Shown one piece after another: positions 50,149-59,091 of a stretch of DNA of 64,000 nt. Made by a program: the position numbers and the translations under genes. The notes below the pieces were generated by a model. The model saw nothing but the letters and a program-made list of their open reading frames with translations. It did not search any database and had not been told where the DNA came from. This stretch comes from Bradyrhizobium ottawaense (GTDB taxonomy: Bacteria > Pseudomonadota > Alphaproteobacteria > Rhizobiales > Xanthobacteraceae), in contig NZ_LT629693.1 in NCBI RefSeq assembly GCF_900099825.1, forward strand, positions 4,289,001 through 4,353,000. Direction: 5' to 3'. Numbering within the stretch: position 1 is the first letter of the stretch; every line of letters begins with the position of its first letter.

Positions 50149-50174
50149 TGCGGGCTCCATGGTGACCATTCGAC

Positions 50175-50188
50175 GCCGGGACCCCGGC
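50175..50188. repeat. Short palindromic repeat fragment
   Basis: GCCGGG-AC-CCCGGC is a 6-bp-stem hairpin, followed by TTGAACCCG. It resembles part of the palindromic repeat around the IS30 element (CCCGGGCTTGACCCGGG). It lies in the gap between the MFS gene and ilvD. Confidence 0.55.
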
Positions 50189-50334
50189 TTGAACCCGCAA
50201 GTCCCGGCCTGTATCACCCTTGAAGCGCCCGCCCCGCCGGGGTGTGCGCATAGCGCCTCTGCACGGGGGCGCATTTAATCGATTGAAATCACCGTCTAAA
50301 AGACGCCCGCACCACATTGCCCAGAGGACACGCC

Positions 50335-52179
50335 ATGCCCGCCTATCGCTCCCGAACCACGACCCACGGCCGCAACATGGCGGGCGCCCGCGGGCTCTGG
50401 CGCGCCACCGGCATGAAGAACGAGGATTTCGGCAAGCCGATCATCGCCGTGGTCAATTCGTTCACCCAGTTCGTGCCCGGCCACGTCCATCTCAAGGACC
50501 TCGGCCAGCTCGTCGCACGCGAGATCGAAACCGCCGGCGGCGTCGCCAAGGAATTCAACACCATCGCGGTCGATGACGGCATCGCCATGGGCCATGACGG
50601 CATGCTCTACAGCCTGCCGTCGCGCGAGATCATCGCCGACAGTGTCGAATACATGGTCAACGCGCATTGCGCCGACGCCATGGTGTGTATCTCCAACTGC
50701 GACAAGATCACCCCCGGCATGCTGATGGCGGCGCTGCGTCTCAACATCCCGACCGTGTTCGTCTCGGGCGGGCCGATGGAATCCGGCAAGGTCAACCTCA
50801 AGGGCAAACTCCGCGCGGTCGATCTGATCGACGCCATGGTCGCGGCGGCCGACCCCACCGTCAGCGATGCCGACGTCGAGACCATCGAGCGCTCGGCGTG
50901 TCCGACCTGCGGTTCCTGCTCCGGCATGTTCACGGCCAATTCCATGAACTGCCTCACCGAGGCGCTGGGTCTGGCTTTGCCCGGCAACGGCTCGGTGCTG
51001 GCGACCCATGCCGACCGCAGAGGTCTGTTCGTCGAGGCCGGCCACCTGATCGTCGACCTGGCGCGCCGCTATTACGAGCAGGACGATGAAACCGCGCTGC
51101 CGCGGGCCATTGCCAGTTTCAAGGCGTTCGAGAACGCCATGACGCTTGATATCGCCATGGGCGGATCGACCAACACCGTGCTGCATCTGCTGGCGGCGGC
51201 CTATGAGGGCGAAGTGCCGTTCACGATGCAGGACATCGACCGGCTGTCGCGCCGGGTGCCGGTGCTGTGCAAGGTGGCGCCGTCGGTCGCCGACGTGCAT
51301 CTGGAAGACGTGCATCGCGCCGGTGGCGTGATGGCCATTCTCGGCGAACTCGATCGCGCCAAGCTGCTCAACCGCGGGCTGCCGATGGTTCACGCCAAGT
51401 CGCTGGAAGACGCGCTGGCGCGCTGGGACATCAAGCAGACCAAAAGCGAGAGCGTCCGCAAATTTTTCATGGCCGCCCCCGGCAATGTGCCCACGCAGGT
51501 CGCCTTCAGCCAGGAACGACGGTTCGAGGAACTCGACACCGACCGCGAGACCGGCTGCATCCGCGACCTCGCGCATGCCTATTCCAGGGATGGCGGCCTT
51601 GCGGTGCTGTCGGGCAATATCGCCGTCGATGGCTGCATCGTGAAGACCGCCGGCGTCGATGAGAGCATCTTGAAGTTCGAAGGGCCGGCGCGGATCTTCG
51701 AAAGCCAGGACGCCGCGGTTGAAGGCATTTTGGGCAACAAGATCAAGCCCGGCGACGTCGTCGTGGTCCGCTATGAAGGCCCGCGCGGTGGCCCCGGCAT
51801 GCAGGAGATGCTGTATCCGACCAGCTACCTCAAATCGAAGGGGCTCGGAAAGGTCTGCGCGCTCGTCACCGATGGCCGCTTCTCCGGCGGCTCCTCGGGT
51901 CTCTCGATCGGGCATCTCTCGCCGGAAGCCGCCGAAGGCGGTTTGATCGGCCTCGTCGAGGACGGCGATCGCATCAGCATCGATATCCCGGCGCGTTCGA
52001 TCAGCCTCGTGGTCGACGATGCCACCTTGGCGAAGCGGCGCGAGGCCATGCTGGCCCGCGGCGCGGATGCCTGGAAGCCCGCCAAGAAGCGCAGCCGCAA
52101 GATCACGATGGCGCTGAAGGCCTATGCGGCGCTGACCACGAGTGCTGCCCGCGGCGCGGTGCGGGTCGTTCCGGAATAA
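50335..52179 (+). CDS. ilvD: Dihydroxy-acid dehydratase
   Basis: A 614-residue iron-sulfur dehydratase of valine, leucine and isoleucine synthesis, converting 2,3-dihydroxy-isovalerate (and the methylvalerate homologue) to the 2-keto acid. Length matches the E. coli-type 4Fe-4S enzyme. Cluster cysteines are in [12 protein letters not shown] (about residue 122) and [20 protein letters not shown] (about 192-211). The Mg-binding region [13 protein letters not shown] and the C-terminal [19 protein letters not shown] are intact. The ATG at 50335 is preferred; GAGGAC lies upstream. Relatives of the same family can act on sugar acids, but the 616-residue form with this motif set is typical of IlvD. 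Confidence 0.93.
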   Translation: MPAYRSRTTTHGRNMAGARGLWRATGMKNEDFGKPIIAVVNSFTQFVPGHVHLKDLGQLVAREIETAGGVAKEFNTIAVDDGIAMGHDGMLYSLPSREIIADSVEYMVNAHCADAMVCISNCDKITPGMLMAALRLNIPTVFVSGGPMESGKVNLKGKLRAVDLIDAMVAAADPTVSDADVETIERSACPTCGSCSGMFTANSMNCLTEALGLALPGNGSVLATHADRRGLFVEAGHLIVDLARRYYEQDDETALPRAIASFKAFENAMTLDIAMGGSTNTVLHLLAAAYEGEVPFTMQDIDRLSRRVPVLCKVAPSVADVHLEDVHRAGGVMAILGELDRAKLLNRGLPMVHAKSLEDALARWDIKQTKSESVRKFFMAAPGNVPTQVAFSQERRFEELDTDRETGCIRDLAHAYSRDGGLAVLSGNIAVDGCIVKTAGVDESILKFEGPARIFESQDAAVEGILGNKIKPGDVVVVRYEGPRGGPGMQEMLYPTSYLKSKGLGKVCALVTDGRFSGGSSGLSIGHLSPEAAEGGLIGLVEDGDRISIDIPARSISLVVDDATLAKRREAMLARGADAWKPAKKRSRKITMALKAYAALTTSAARGAVRVVPE

Positions 52180-52186
52180 GCCTCCT

Positions 52187-52813
52187 TCAGGGCATCGTGG
52201 CCGGCGTCGAAAACGGCTGCGTGGCGTCGACGACGAACATGACCAGCGCGTTCAGCTCGCTGGTTCCGCTGCTGGAGACTTCCATGGGCATGCCGGGGCC
52301 GTGTCCGGGCATCGACTGGCCGGCGTCGACATGGCTTTCGCCGTGCGGGCTTTTCTGGCTCAACTGTCCGGTCAGCACGTAAAAAGTCTCGGATCCGGCA
52401 TGGGTATGCACCGGCGTCTTGACCCCCGGCGGGCCTCCGGTGTTGTTGATGCGCAGCAAATATGCCGGCGCGGCGATCGGCGGGACCGGTCCGATCTCGG
52501 CCACCGTGCTGCCGCCTGAAGACGATCCGCCCTTGGCGCCGAGCGTAAACAGCCAGACCTTGCCTGCCACTTCGGCAGCCAATCCGGTCGGGCCCGCGGC
52601 CGCTTGCGCCTGTGCCAGGGTCGGAAAGTTTTCGATCCGCCAGAACAACGGTCCAACCGGCAGTTCGCTGATTTTTTTCTCGGCGACGGACTTGATCTCA
52701 AATTTTTGCGCCAGCGCTGCGGAAGGCGACAGCAAAAGCCCCAGCGCCGCCACGGCCGAACAGCAAAGTCCGATCAATCTGACGCGGCTGGATTCCGTCG
52801 GATGACCGTTCAT
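52187..52813 (-). CDS. Exported cupin-domain protein
   Basis: A 208-residue protein with signal peptide (...LGLLLSPSAALAQKF). A cupin barrel follows, with metal-site candidates HTHAGSETFYVLTGQLSQ (His, His and Glu, about residues 137-154) and a late His-rich stretch SHVDAGQSMPGHGPGMPMEV. The first motif is complete; the second is atypical, so whether it binds metal in the usual way is open. A periplasmic location is likely. GGGAGGA lies 9 bases before the ATG. It is convergent with ilvD (7-base gap) and is the second gene after the ACS-family MFS gene on the same strand, separated from it by 18 bases, so the two may form an operon. Confidence 0.8.
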   Translation of the reverse strand: MNGHPTESSRVRLIGLCCSAVAALGLLLSPSAALAQKFEIKSVAEKKISELPVGPLFWRIENFPTLAQAQAAAGPTGLAAEVAGKVWLFTLGAKGGSSSGGSTVAEIGPVPPIAAPAYLLRINNTGGPPGVKTPVHTHAGSETFYVLTGQLSQKSPHGESHVDAGQSMPGHGPGMPMEVSSSGTSELNALVMFVVDATQPFSTPATMP

Positions 52814-52831
52814 GGCTAGTTCCTCCCAGAC

Positions 52832-54157
52832 CTAGTGCGCCAACGCGACCGCCCCCGATGACTGCTCGCGCCGCACGTCGATCCGCAAGCTCATGACCAC
52901 GGCCGCGCCGACCACGGCGCATCCGGCGAGCAGCAGCAGGCCGACCGTGAAGTTGCCGGTCAGATCTTTCAGGTAGCCCATCGCAAACGGACCGGCGAAG
53001 CCCGAGAGGTTGCCGAGCGAGTTGATGGCCGCGATTCCTGCTGCAGCCGAGGCTCCGGTCAGGAAGCTTGCCGGCAGCGGCCAGAACATCGGCGGCACGG
53101 CAGAGACCCCGATCTGCGCGAAACAGAGCAGCGCCATGATGGCGACGGGATTGGAAACCAGCCCGGACAATCCAATTCCGACCGCCGCCATCAGCAGTGC
53201 CACCGCGACATGGCCTTTTCGTTCCATGGTGCGGTCCGAATGCCGGCCGAGCAGCACCATGCCGATGCCGCCGAAGATAAAGGGCAATGCAGCCAGCAGT
53301 CCGGTCTGGGTATCACTCACCCCAAAGTTCTTGATGATGGTCGGCAGGAAGAACGCGACGCCGTAGCTCGCCGCATTCAGGCAGAAATACACCAGGGCGC
53401 AGAGCAGGATGCGGACATCGGTGAGCGCCTGAAACAGCGAGAGATGTTCGACACTCTCCTTGTTCCGTTTCTCGGTCGCCTGCACGTTCTCCAGCCACGT
53501 GATCTCGTCTTGCTGCAGCCAGCTCGCCTGGCGCGGAAAATCGGTGAGATAGAACAGCACGGCGAGCCCGACCAGCACCGATGGCAACGCTTCCAGAATG
53601 AACAGCCACTGCCAACCTTCCAGCCCCCAGCCGCTCAGGTTCAGCAACATGCCGGAGATTGGCGCGCCGACGATCGACGAAATCGGGATCGCCAGCATGA
53701 AGAAGCTGATGACGCGCGCGCGATAGACCGCCGGGAACCACAGCGTCAGATAGAAGATGATGCCGGGAAAGAAGCCGGCCTCGCATGCGCCGAGCAACAG
53801 GCGAAGCGTATAGAACACCGTTTCGTTCGAAGTTCCGGTGACGCTTGAGATCGATGGGATGAAGGCGAACGCGGCCGAGACGATTCCCCAGGAGATCATG
53901 ATGCGCGCGATCCAGACCCGCGCGCCGACCCGCTCCAGGAAAATGTTCGAAGGCACTTCAAACAGAAAATAGGCAATGAAGAACAGCCCGGCGCCGAGGC
54001 CGAAGGCTGCCTCGCTGAAACCAAGCGCCTGGTTCATATGCAGCTTGGCGAAGCTGACATTGACGCGATCGAGATAGGCAACGAAATAGCACAGGATCAG
54101 AAACGGTATCAGCCGCCGCATCACCTTGCCGATTGCGCGCCGTTCGACGTCTTCCAT
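52832..54157 (-). CDS. MFS transporter, anion:cation symporter (ACS) family
   Basis: A 441-residue twelve-segment carrier. The N-terminal IPFLILCYFVAYLDRVNVSF and the following LHMNQALGFSEAAFGLGAGL are the signature of the ACS family, whose members import organic anions such as hexuronates, phthalate, tartrate or 4-hydroxyphenylacetate with protons. The sequence SDTQTGLLAALPFIFGGIGM is the second-half equivalent. The specific substrate cannot be read. The ATG at 54157 has GGGAGG 8 bases upstream. The exported cupin gene follows after 18 bases and may share the transcript. Confidence 0.9.
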   Translation of the reverse strand: MEDVERRAIGKVMRRLIPFLILCYFVAYLDRVNVSFAKLHMNQALGFSEAAFGLGAGLFFIAYFLFEVPSNIFLERVGARVWIARIMISWGIVSAAFAFIPSISSVTGTSNETVFYTLRLLLGACEAGFFPGIIFYLTLWFPAVYRARVISFFMLAIPISSIVGAPISGMLLNLSGWGLEGWQWLFILEALPSVLVGLAVLFYLTDFPRQASWLQQDEITWLENVQATEKRNKESVEHLSLFQALTDVRILLCALVYFCLNAASYGVAFFLPTIIKNFGVSDTQTGLLAALPFIFGGIGMVLLGRHSDRTMERKGHVAVALLMAAVGIGLSGLVSNPVAIMALLCFAQIGVSAVPPMFWPLPASFLTGASAAAGIAAINSLGNLSGFAGPFAMGYLKDLTGNFTVGLLLLAGCAVVGAAVVMSLRIDVRREQSSGAVALAH

Positions 54158-54308
54158 GGCGAGGGCCTCCCGTTTGCACCGTTCGGTATTTTCGGGAAGG
54201 CTTGCACCGGTTTACAGCGCAACTATGGCGTGCTCCGGGGCAACGGCCTGCGGGCTTTCGCGATGCGTCTGCCGACGGGCCGTTTGATGCACTGCGGTCC
54301 GGGCCGGG

Positions 54309-54968
54309 TTACGCCAGCACCTTGACCCCGCCGAGCGCGGTGACCCGTCCACGCTGCAGCATCACGATCTGCGTCGCGAGCTGGCGCAGTTCCGCGGCGT
54401 CGTGGCTGACATAGACCATTGGAATACCTTCGTCGCGCAGCCGCACCAGATAGGGCAGGATCTCGACCTTGCGGCCCTCGTCGAGCGAGCCCAACGGCTC
54501 GTCCAGCAATAGCAGGCGCGGCTTCGATAACAGCGCGCGGCCGAGCGCCACGCGCTGGCGTTCGCCGCCGGATAGCTGGCCGGGGCGGCGATCCAGCAGG
54601 TGACCGATCTCGAGCAAATCGGTGATCCGCTCGTGCTGCGCCGGATCCTCGGTGAGGCGGTTCATGCGCCGGCCGTAGTCGAGATTTTGCCGGACATCGA
54701 GATGCGGAAACAGCCGTGCATCCTGAAAGACATAGCCGATCCGGCGCCGGTGCGGGGGCACATGGATGCGCGCCGAAGTGTCGTCGAGCACGTCGCCGTC
54801 GAGTGCGATAATGCCGCGGTCGGGTCGCAGCAGGCCTGCGATGATGTTGATCAGCGAGGTCTTGCCGGCGCCGGAGGCGCCGAACAGGCCGGTGACGCGG
54901 CCCTGGCTTTCGAAGCAGGCCTGAAGCGAGAATTCGCCGAGCTGCTTGGTGATATCGACACGCAGCAT
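54309..54968 (-). CDS. modC: Molybdate ABC transporter ATP-binding protein, short form lacking the Mop domain
   Basis: A 219-residue ATPase of the molybdate importer. Walker [10 protein letters not shown] (about residues 34-42), Q-loop [11 protein letters not shown], signature [16 protein letters not shown] (about 132-147), Walker [14 protein letters not shown] and the H-loop [10 protein letters not shown] are complete. It ends shortly after the nucleotide-binding domain (...[15 protein letters not shown]), whereas typical ModC is about 350 residues with a C-terminal molybdate-binding Mop domain. A separate Mop protein is encoded at 57155-57364. Last gene of modABC; its ATG lies 2 bases beyond the modB stop. 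Confidence 0.92.
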   Translation of the reverse strand: MLRVDITKQLGEFSLQACFESQGRVTGLFGASGAGKTSLINIIAGLLRPDRGIIALDGDVLDDTSARIHVPPHRRRIGYVFQDARLFPHLDVRQNLDYGRRMNRLTEDPAQHERITDLLEIGHLLDRRPGQLSGGERQRVALGRALLSKPRLLLLDEPLGSLDEGRKVEILPYLVRLRDEGIPMVYVSHDAAELRQLATQIVMLQRGRVTALGGVKVLA

Positions 54969-54970
54969 GG

Positions 54971-55666
54971 TCAATTCCCGTGCAGGCGTTGTGTGGCGCG
55001 CCGCGCGAACCACTCGGAGGCGATCAGGGCGCCCATCGCGATCACGATCGAGATGATCACCAGCCGGGCCGCCGCAGCATCGCCGTCGGGGGTCTGGATC
55101 AGCGAATAGATCGCCGACGAGATGGTCTGGGTCTCGCCCGGGATGTTGGAGACAAAGGTAATGGTGGCGCCGAACTCGCCGATCGCCTTGGCAAAGCCGA
55201 GCACCATGCCGGCCAGTACGCCGGGCAGTGCCAGCGGCAGGGTCACGGTCGCAAACACCCGCCACGGTGCGGCGCCGAGCGTGGAAGCCGCCTGTTCCAG
55301 CCGGCGATCGATCGCTTCGATCGAGAGCCGGATCGGCCGCACCAAAAGCGGGAATGACATCACGCCGCAGGCGAGCGCCGCTCCGGTCCAGCGGAACGCG
55401 AACACGATGCCGAGATGGTCCGCCAGCCACGCGCCGACGAGACCGCGGCGGCCGAAGGTGAGCAGCAGCAGATAGCCGGTCACGACCGGTGGCAGCACCA
55501 GCGGCAGATGGATCAAGGCGTCGATGACCGACTTGCCCCAAAAATCCCGCCGCGCCAGCAGCCACGCCAGGGCGATGCCGAACGGTGTCGCCACCAGCGT
55601 CGCAATGACGGCGACCCGCAGTGACAGCAGGATGGCCGTCCATTCGGCCGGCGTGATCTCGGACAT
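54971..55666 (-). CDS. modB: Molybdate ABC transporter permease
   Basis: A 231-residue inner-membrane subunit with five or six segments. The BPD loop [20 protein letters not shown] (about residues 142-161) and [20 protein letters not shown] are the ModB hallmarks that contact ModC. The ATG shares one base with the modA stop (TGATG). The C terminus ends [11 protein letters not shown]. It forms the translocation pore as a homodimer. Confidence 0.93.
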   Translation of the reverse strand: MSEITPAEWTAILLSLRVAVIATLVATPFGIALAWLLARRDFWGKSVIDALIHLPLVLPPVVTGYLLLLTFGRRGLVGAWLADHLGIVFAFRWTGAALACGVMSFPLLVRPIRLSIEAIDRRLEQAASTLGAAPWRVFATVTLPLALPGVLAGMVLGFAKAIGEFGATITFVSNIPGETQTISSAIYSLIQTPDGDAAAARLVIISIVIAMGALIASEWFARRATQRLHGN

Positions 55667-56451
55667 CAGGTCGTCGGGCTGACCAGGAACTTGAAGCCGT
55701 ATTTCTCGAGAATGGTCTTTGCCGCGGTCGAGCGCAGGAAAGCGAGATAGTCCGTGGTCTCCGGCTTCGCGGTCGTCGTCGCCGCCACCGGATAGATGAT
55801 CGCCGGATGGGAATCGGCCGGGAAGGTGCCGACGATCTTGACGCCGGGCTCGACCTTGGCGTCGGTGGAATAGACAATGCCGAGCACGGCTTCGCCGCGC
55901 GCCACCAGCGTCAGTGCGGCACGGACGCTCTCGGCCATCGCGAACTTCGGCTCGGCGGCCTGCCACGCGCCCAGCTTCTCCAGCGCCGCCTTGGCGTATT
56001 TGCCTGCAGGCACCGACTTGACGTCGCCGGTCGCGATCTTGCCGTCGCCGGCAAGCTTGGCGAGATCGAAACCTTGTCCGATGTTCACATTGTTGATCCT
56101 GGAATCCTTCGGCACGATCAGCACGATGCTGTTGCCGAGCAGGTTGACCCGGCTCGGCTCATTGATGTTCTTCTTTCCGATCGCGTAGTCCATCCAGTCG
56201 GTATCGGCGGAAATGAACACGTCGGCCGGCGCCCCCTGTTCGATCTGCTTGGCGAGCGCGGAGCTTGCGGCGTAGCTCACGGTGACCTTGACGCCGGTCT
56301 TGGCGGTATAGGCCGCGTCGATGTCGTCGAGCGCGTTCTTCATCGAGGCCGCGGCAAAGACCGTGATGGTCTTGTCCTGTGCAGATGCAGGCGAATGCGC
56401 TGCTCCGAGTACGATGACAAAGGCGGCAGCAATTCCGGCGAGACGAGACAT
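55666..56451 (-). CDS. modA: Molybdate ABC transporter substrate-binding protein
   Basis: A 261-residue periplasmic protein that captures molybdate or tungstate. Signal peptide to about residue 24 (...[10 protein letters not shown]), then [20 protein letters not shown] and [20 protein letters not shown], with the oxyanion-binding serines, followed by [15 protein letters not shown]. These are classic ModA motifs. I chose the ATG at 56451 at the start of the signal peptide. First gene of modABC. No clear ModE-type palindrome is found in the 195-base gap upstream, which separates it from the 168-residue exported protein gene. Confidence 0.93.
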   Translation of the reverse strand: MSRLAGIAAAFVIVLGAAHSPASAQDKTITVFAAASMKNALDDIDAAYTAKTGVKVTVSYAASSALAKQIEQGAPADVFISADTDWMDYAIGKKNINEPSRVNLLGNSIVLIVPKDSRINNVNIGQGFDLAKLAGDGKIATGDVKSVPAGKYAKAALEKLGAWQAAEPKFAMAESVRAALTLVARGEAVLGIVYSTDAKVEPGVKIVGTFPADSHPAIIYPVAATTTAKPETTDYLAFLRSTAAKTILEKYGFKFLVSPTT

Positions 56452-56646
56452 GATGGCGCTCCTGCATGTTTGCGAACAGCGCATAAGGCGCGCGCAGAAC
56501 AGGCGTTGGTTGGGTCAGGGATGCGACAGACGGAAGGCGCTGTTCCGGTAATCCAGATGACTTACGGTCGATCGGGATATCGCCAGCCGGGAACATAACA
56601 GGCTGACGGACCGGGTAAAGGTGACCGTTTGTCTACCCGGCAGCCA

Positions 56647-57153
56647 TTATTCGGTCGGAAGGATCGCGATCGAGATCGAATTGTCCTTGGTACCGCTGAC
56701 CTGCAGCACCAACGGGCTCGCCGACAGCTCATATTTCATGGTCTTGCGGATGCCGTCGCAGTCCGTGGCGCCGCTGAACGCCTTGGGCTTCAGGAAGTGG
56801 CCGTCCTGCACCACGTCGACCCAGCCGCCCGAGGACAGGCTGACCGTGTAGAGGCCGGCCTTGGGCGCGGTCTTGATGCTGGCGAAGCCGGCAAAGGTTC
56901 CTTCCTTGGGCGCCCGCTCCGGCGGCGTCGGCAGCCTGGCGTCGGCGGGCGCGACCAGGGCCAGCGTCATGCCGGTGGCGGGCAAGGCCGCGAGTTCGCC
57001 GCCCGACGATAGCTTGGCGCGATCCGGCGCTGTCAGCGCCGCCCGCTCGCGCTCGATCGGCCATTTGAACTTGTCACAGCCGCTCGGTTCCTCCGCCGCC
57101 CATGCAGGGGCTGCGCCGAACAGTACCAGTGCGAGGAGAACGACTGTACGCAT
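56647..57153 (-). CDS. Exported hypothetical protein between mop and modA
   Basis: A 168-residue protein with signal peptide (MRTVVLLALVLFGAAPAWAA). The mature part starts EEPSGCDKFKWPIERERAAL and contains SGGWVDVVQDGHFLKPKAFS; the two cysteines (about residues 26 and 132) could form a disulfide. I do not recognise a defined domain. It starts 1 base after the mop stop, so the two genes are almost certainly co-transcribed, and it precedes modA on the same strand. A role in periplasmic molybdate handling is a guess from position only; a housekeeping lipoprotein-like role is equally possible. Confidence 0.7.
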   Translation of the reverse strand: MRTVVLLALVLFGAAPAWAAEEPSGCDKFKWPIERERAALTAPDRAKLSSGGELAALPATGMTLALVAPADARLPTPPERAPKEGTFAGFASIKTAPKAGLYTVSLSSGGWVDVVQDGHFLKPKAFSGATDCDGIRKTMKYELSASPLVLQVSGTKDNSISIAILPTE

Positions 57154-57154
57154 G

Positions 57155-57364
57155 TCAGTCCACCGCGATCATGACGTCGGAGGCCTTCACCACCACCGTG
57201 GCCTTGCCGCCGGCCTTGATGCCGAGTTCGTCGACGGCTTCGTTGGTGATGGACGAGGTGATGATCTGGCCGTTGCCGATATCGACGCGGACATGCGAGG
57301 TGGTCGCGCCCTTCTTGACCTCGACGACGGTACCCTTGATCTGGTTGCGTGCACTGATGCGCAT
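57155..57364 (-). CDS. mop: Molbindin: single-domain molybdenum-pterin/molybdate-binding protein (Mop)
   Basis: A 69-residue TOBE/Mop-domain protein: ISARNQIKGTVVEVKKGATT, SHVRVDIGNGQIITSSITNE and VDELGIKAGGKATVVVKASD. The length and pattern (ISARN-x-IKG-V) are those of molbindins, which form hexamers that store molybdate in the cytosol. GAGGAC lies 5 bases upstream of the ATG at 57364. It heads a same-strand series with the exported 168-residue protein and modABC. Because ModC here lacks its own Mop domain, this protein may supply that regulatory or storage function in trans (inference). Confidence 0.92.
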   Translation of the reverse strand: MRISARNQIKGTVVEVKKGATTSHVRVDIGNGQIITSSITNEAVDELGIKAGGKATVVVKASDVMIAVD

Positions 57365-57526
57365 GACGGTCCTCACAAGGCCAGGCGCGCGGGCATGCCG
57401 CAGCGTTGCTGCCTCATTGGTTCGATGAGATTTCGGGACCGTCGTCCCCGGTGTGACGCGCGCTTACGGCGCTGCGATATCAGATACTAGCGCATTTTCC
57501 GGCGGCGGGGATAGCCTGCCGGGCGG

Positions 57527-58477
57527 CTATTGCTTGGCGTCGGGTGCGGCCAGCACCGCCTTGCAGGCGGCCGGAAGCGCCGCCATCGTCATTGGCGGCT
57601 TGGGCTTGGGCGGGGTCGGCGGCGGTTTGGGATGGAGCACCGAATCCTTGAACCAGAACGCCAGATCGCCGGTGCTGCAGCCTTCGCTCTCCGACGGATC
57701 GGGCTGGCTCTCGCATTCGGCGCCGCTGCCGGGCGGGCATTTGATCCGGATGTGGAAATGATAGTCGTGGCCGTACATCGGCCGTACCTTGGAGAGCCAG
57801 TGCCGGTCGCCCTTGGCCTCGCGGCACAGCGCCTTCTTGATCGCGGCATTGACGAAGATCCGCTGCACGGTCGGCTCCAGCGCGGCGGCGCGGATCACGG
57901 CGAGATGGCCCGGCGTAAACACCTTGGTGTCGACGTCGAGCCGGTCGTTGCGCACCATCATCACCGCCGACATTTCCTCGCGCTCGTTGCGCGACAATGT
58001 CCGTTTCGGCATCGGCGTCAGCCAGATGTCGGCGTCCAGCCCGACCTGATGGCTGGCGTGGCCGGTGAACATCGGGCCGCCGCGCGGCTGCGACATGTCG
58101 CCGACCAGGATCCCGGGCCAGCCGGCCTCCTTGTGCGCCTTTTCGGAAAGCCGCTTCAGCAGCTCGACCATGTCGGGATGCGCAAAATAGCGATTGCGCG
58201 ACAACCGCATCACCTGCCAGGTGTCGCCGTTGATGGGCAGCGCTGCCGCACCCGCGATGCAGCCATGCGCGTAAAAACCGAACACGCGCGTCGGCATCGC
58301 CGCCGGCAGCACCTTGCGGCCGAACAGTTCCTTGGCGGCGATCTTGGGATCGTTGGGGTTGGCGAGCGGCGGCAGCGGTTTGGCGTCGACCGTGCCCTTG
58401 TCCTGCGCCCATGCGGCAGAGGCACTGGCGGCGGCTATTGCGATCAGGAGCGGGATCAGAATCAGGCGGGGGGTCAT
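57527..58477 (-). CDS. mepA: Penicillin-insensitive murein endopeptidase
   Basis: A 316-residue periplasmic peptidase cutting D-alanyl-meso-diaminopimelate cross-links in peptidoglycan. Signal peptide to about residue 24 (...SASAAWAQD). The LAS metallopeptidase motifs are present: HASHQVGLDADIW (His and Asp zinc ligands, about residue 141) and the HxH motif in GHDYHFHIRIKCP (about 238). FGFYAHGCIAGA and GDMSQPRGGPMFTGH match the MepA family. The C-terminal tail contains a Pro/Lys-rich linker (HPKPPPTPPKPKPP) before a short hydrophobic end; this tail is beyond the usual E. coli length. Start ATG at 58477. Confidence 0.92.
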   Translation of the reverse strand: MTPRLILIPLLIAIAAASASAAWAQDKGTVDAKPLPPLANPNDPKIAAKELFGRKVLPAAMPTRVFGFYAHGCIAGAAALPINGDTWQVMRLSRNRYFAHPDMVELLKRLSEKAHKEAGWPGILVGDMSQPRGGPMFTGHASHQVGLDADIWLTPMPKRTLSRNEREEMSAVMMVRNDRLDVDTKVFTPGHLAVIRAAALEPTVQRIFVNAAIKKALCREAKGDRHWLSKVRPMYGHDYHFHIRIKCPPGSGAECESQPDPSESEGCSTGDLAFWFKDSVLHPKPPPTPPKPKPPMTMAALPAACKAVLAAPDAKQ

Positions 58478-58658
58478 CGGATCACTCTATCTGCCCGAAC
58501 GTAGCATGAAACAAGCGAGGCGGGACAAGCGCGACAATCGCAATTGCTTGATCTCCGACAGTCATTGCGATGCCCCGGCCAAACGACATCATGCCACCGG
58601 CGCCGCTGTTTGCGCAGGTCCAGCGCAACGGCGCGCGCAGCACGCGCATCGAGATCAA

Positions 58659-58763
58659 CTAGAGCGTTTTCGAGCGAAGTGGACGCCGGTTCGCGTAAAG
58701 AAAACGCGTCAAACAAGAGAATAGAGCCCGGTTCTGATTCAATCAGAACCGATAAGGCTCTAG
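58659..58763. repeat. CGTTTTC/GAAAACG dispersed repeat, copy 3, nested with a second hairpin
   Basis: Outer ends CTAGAGC (58659-58665) and GCTCTAG (58757-58763) are exact complements. Inside are GCGTTTTC ... GAAAACGC as in the other two copies, and a perfect palindrome at 58730-58750 (GGTTCTGATT, C, AATCAGAACC). It lies in the 614-base gap between mepA and the GGDEF-EAL gene. The rest of that gap (58478-58658 and 58764-59091) shows no supported gene. Confidence 0.85.
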
Positions 58764-59091
58764 GGCCGACGTCAACCAAAGTAGGGTGTCGGGGACCGCA
58801 GTCTTAACCGCCCGATAACCTTGTCGGTCATTGGCAAATATTCATGCGCAGATGAGCCGTTTCGCGCATTCATTGTGCAATCCGGCCACGCATCGCGTTC
58901 CCATCATGCGTAGCCGGCAATTTTGCGGTGTTTATCTTCACTTGCTCCGTACAACGACACACGCCTTGCGCGAACCAGCCCGTTTTGCAGGCATGCAGAG
59001 CCCGGTCCGCGAACGCGCGGATCGGCAAGAGATACCAATTTTTCAGATACTTATCGGAGAACATGCACGCAGAATGCGGTGGGGCGGAGCA

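Noticed and set aside
56452..56646. Possible ModE box or molybdenum-cofactor riboswitch upstream of modA
   Set aside because: No TATATA-type palindrome and no conserved stem pattern that I can recognise in the 195 bases.
58570..58662. A 30-residue plus-strand ORF (MPRPNDIMPPAPLFAQ...) upstream of the nested repeat
   Set aside because: No ribosome site, and its stop lies at the edge of the repeat; no independent support for translation.
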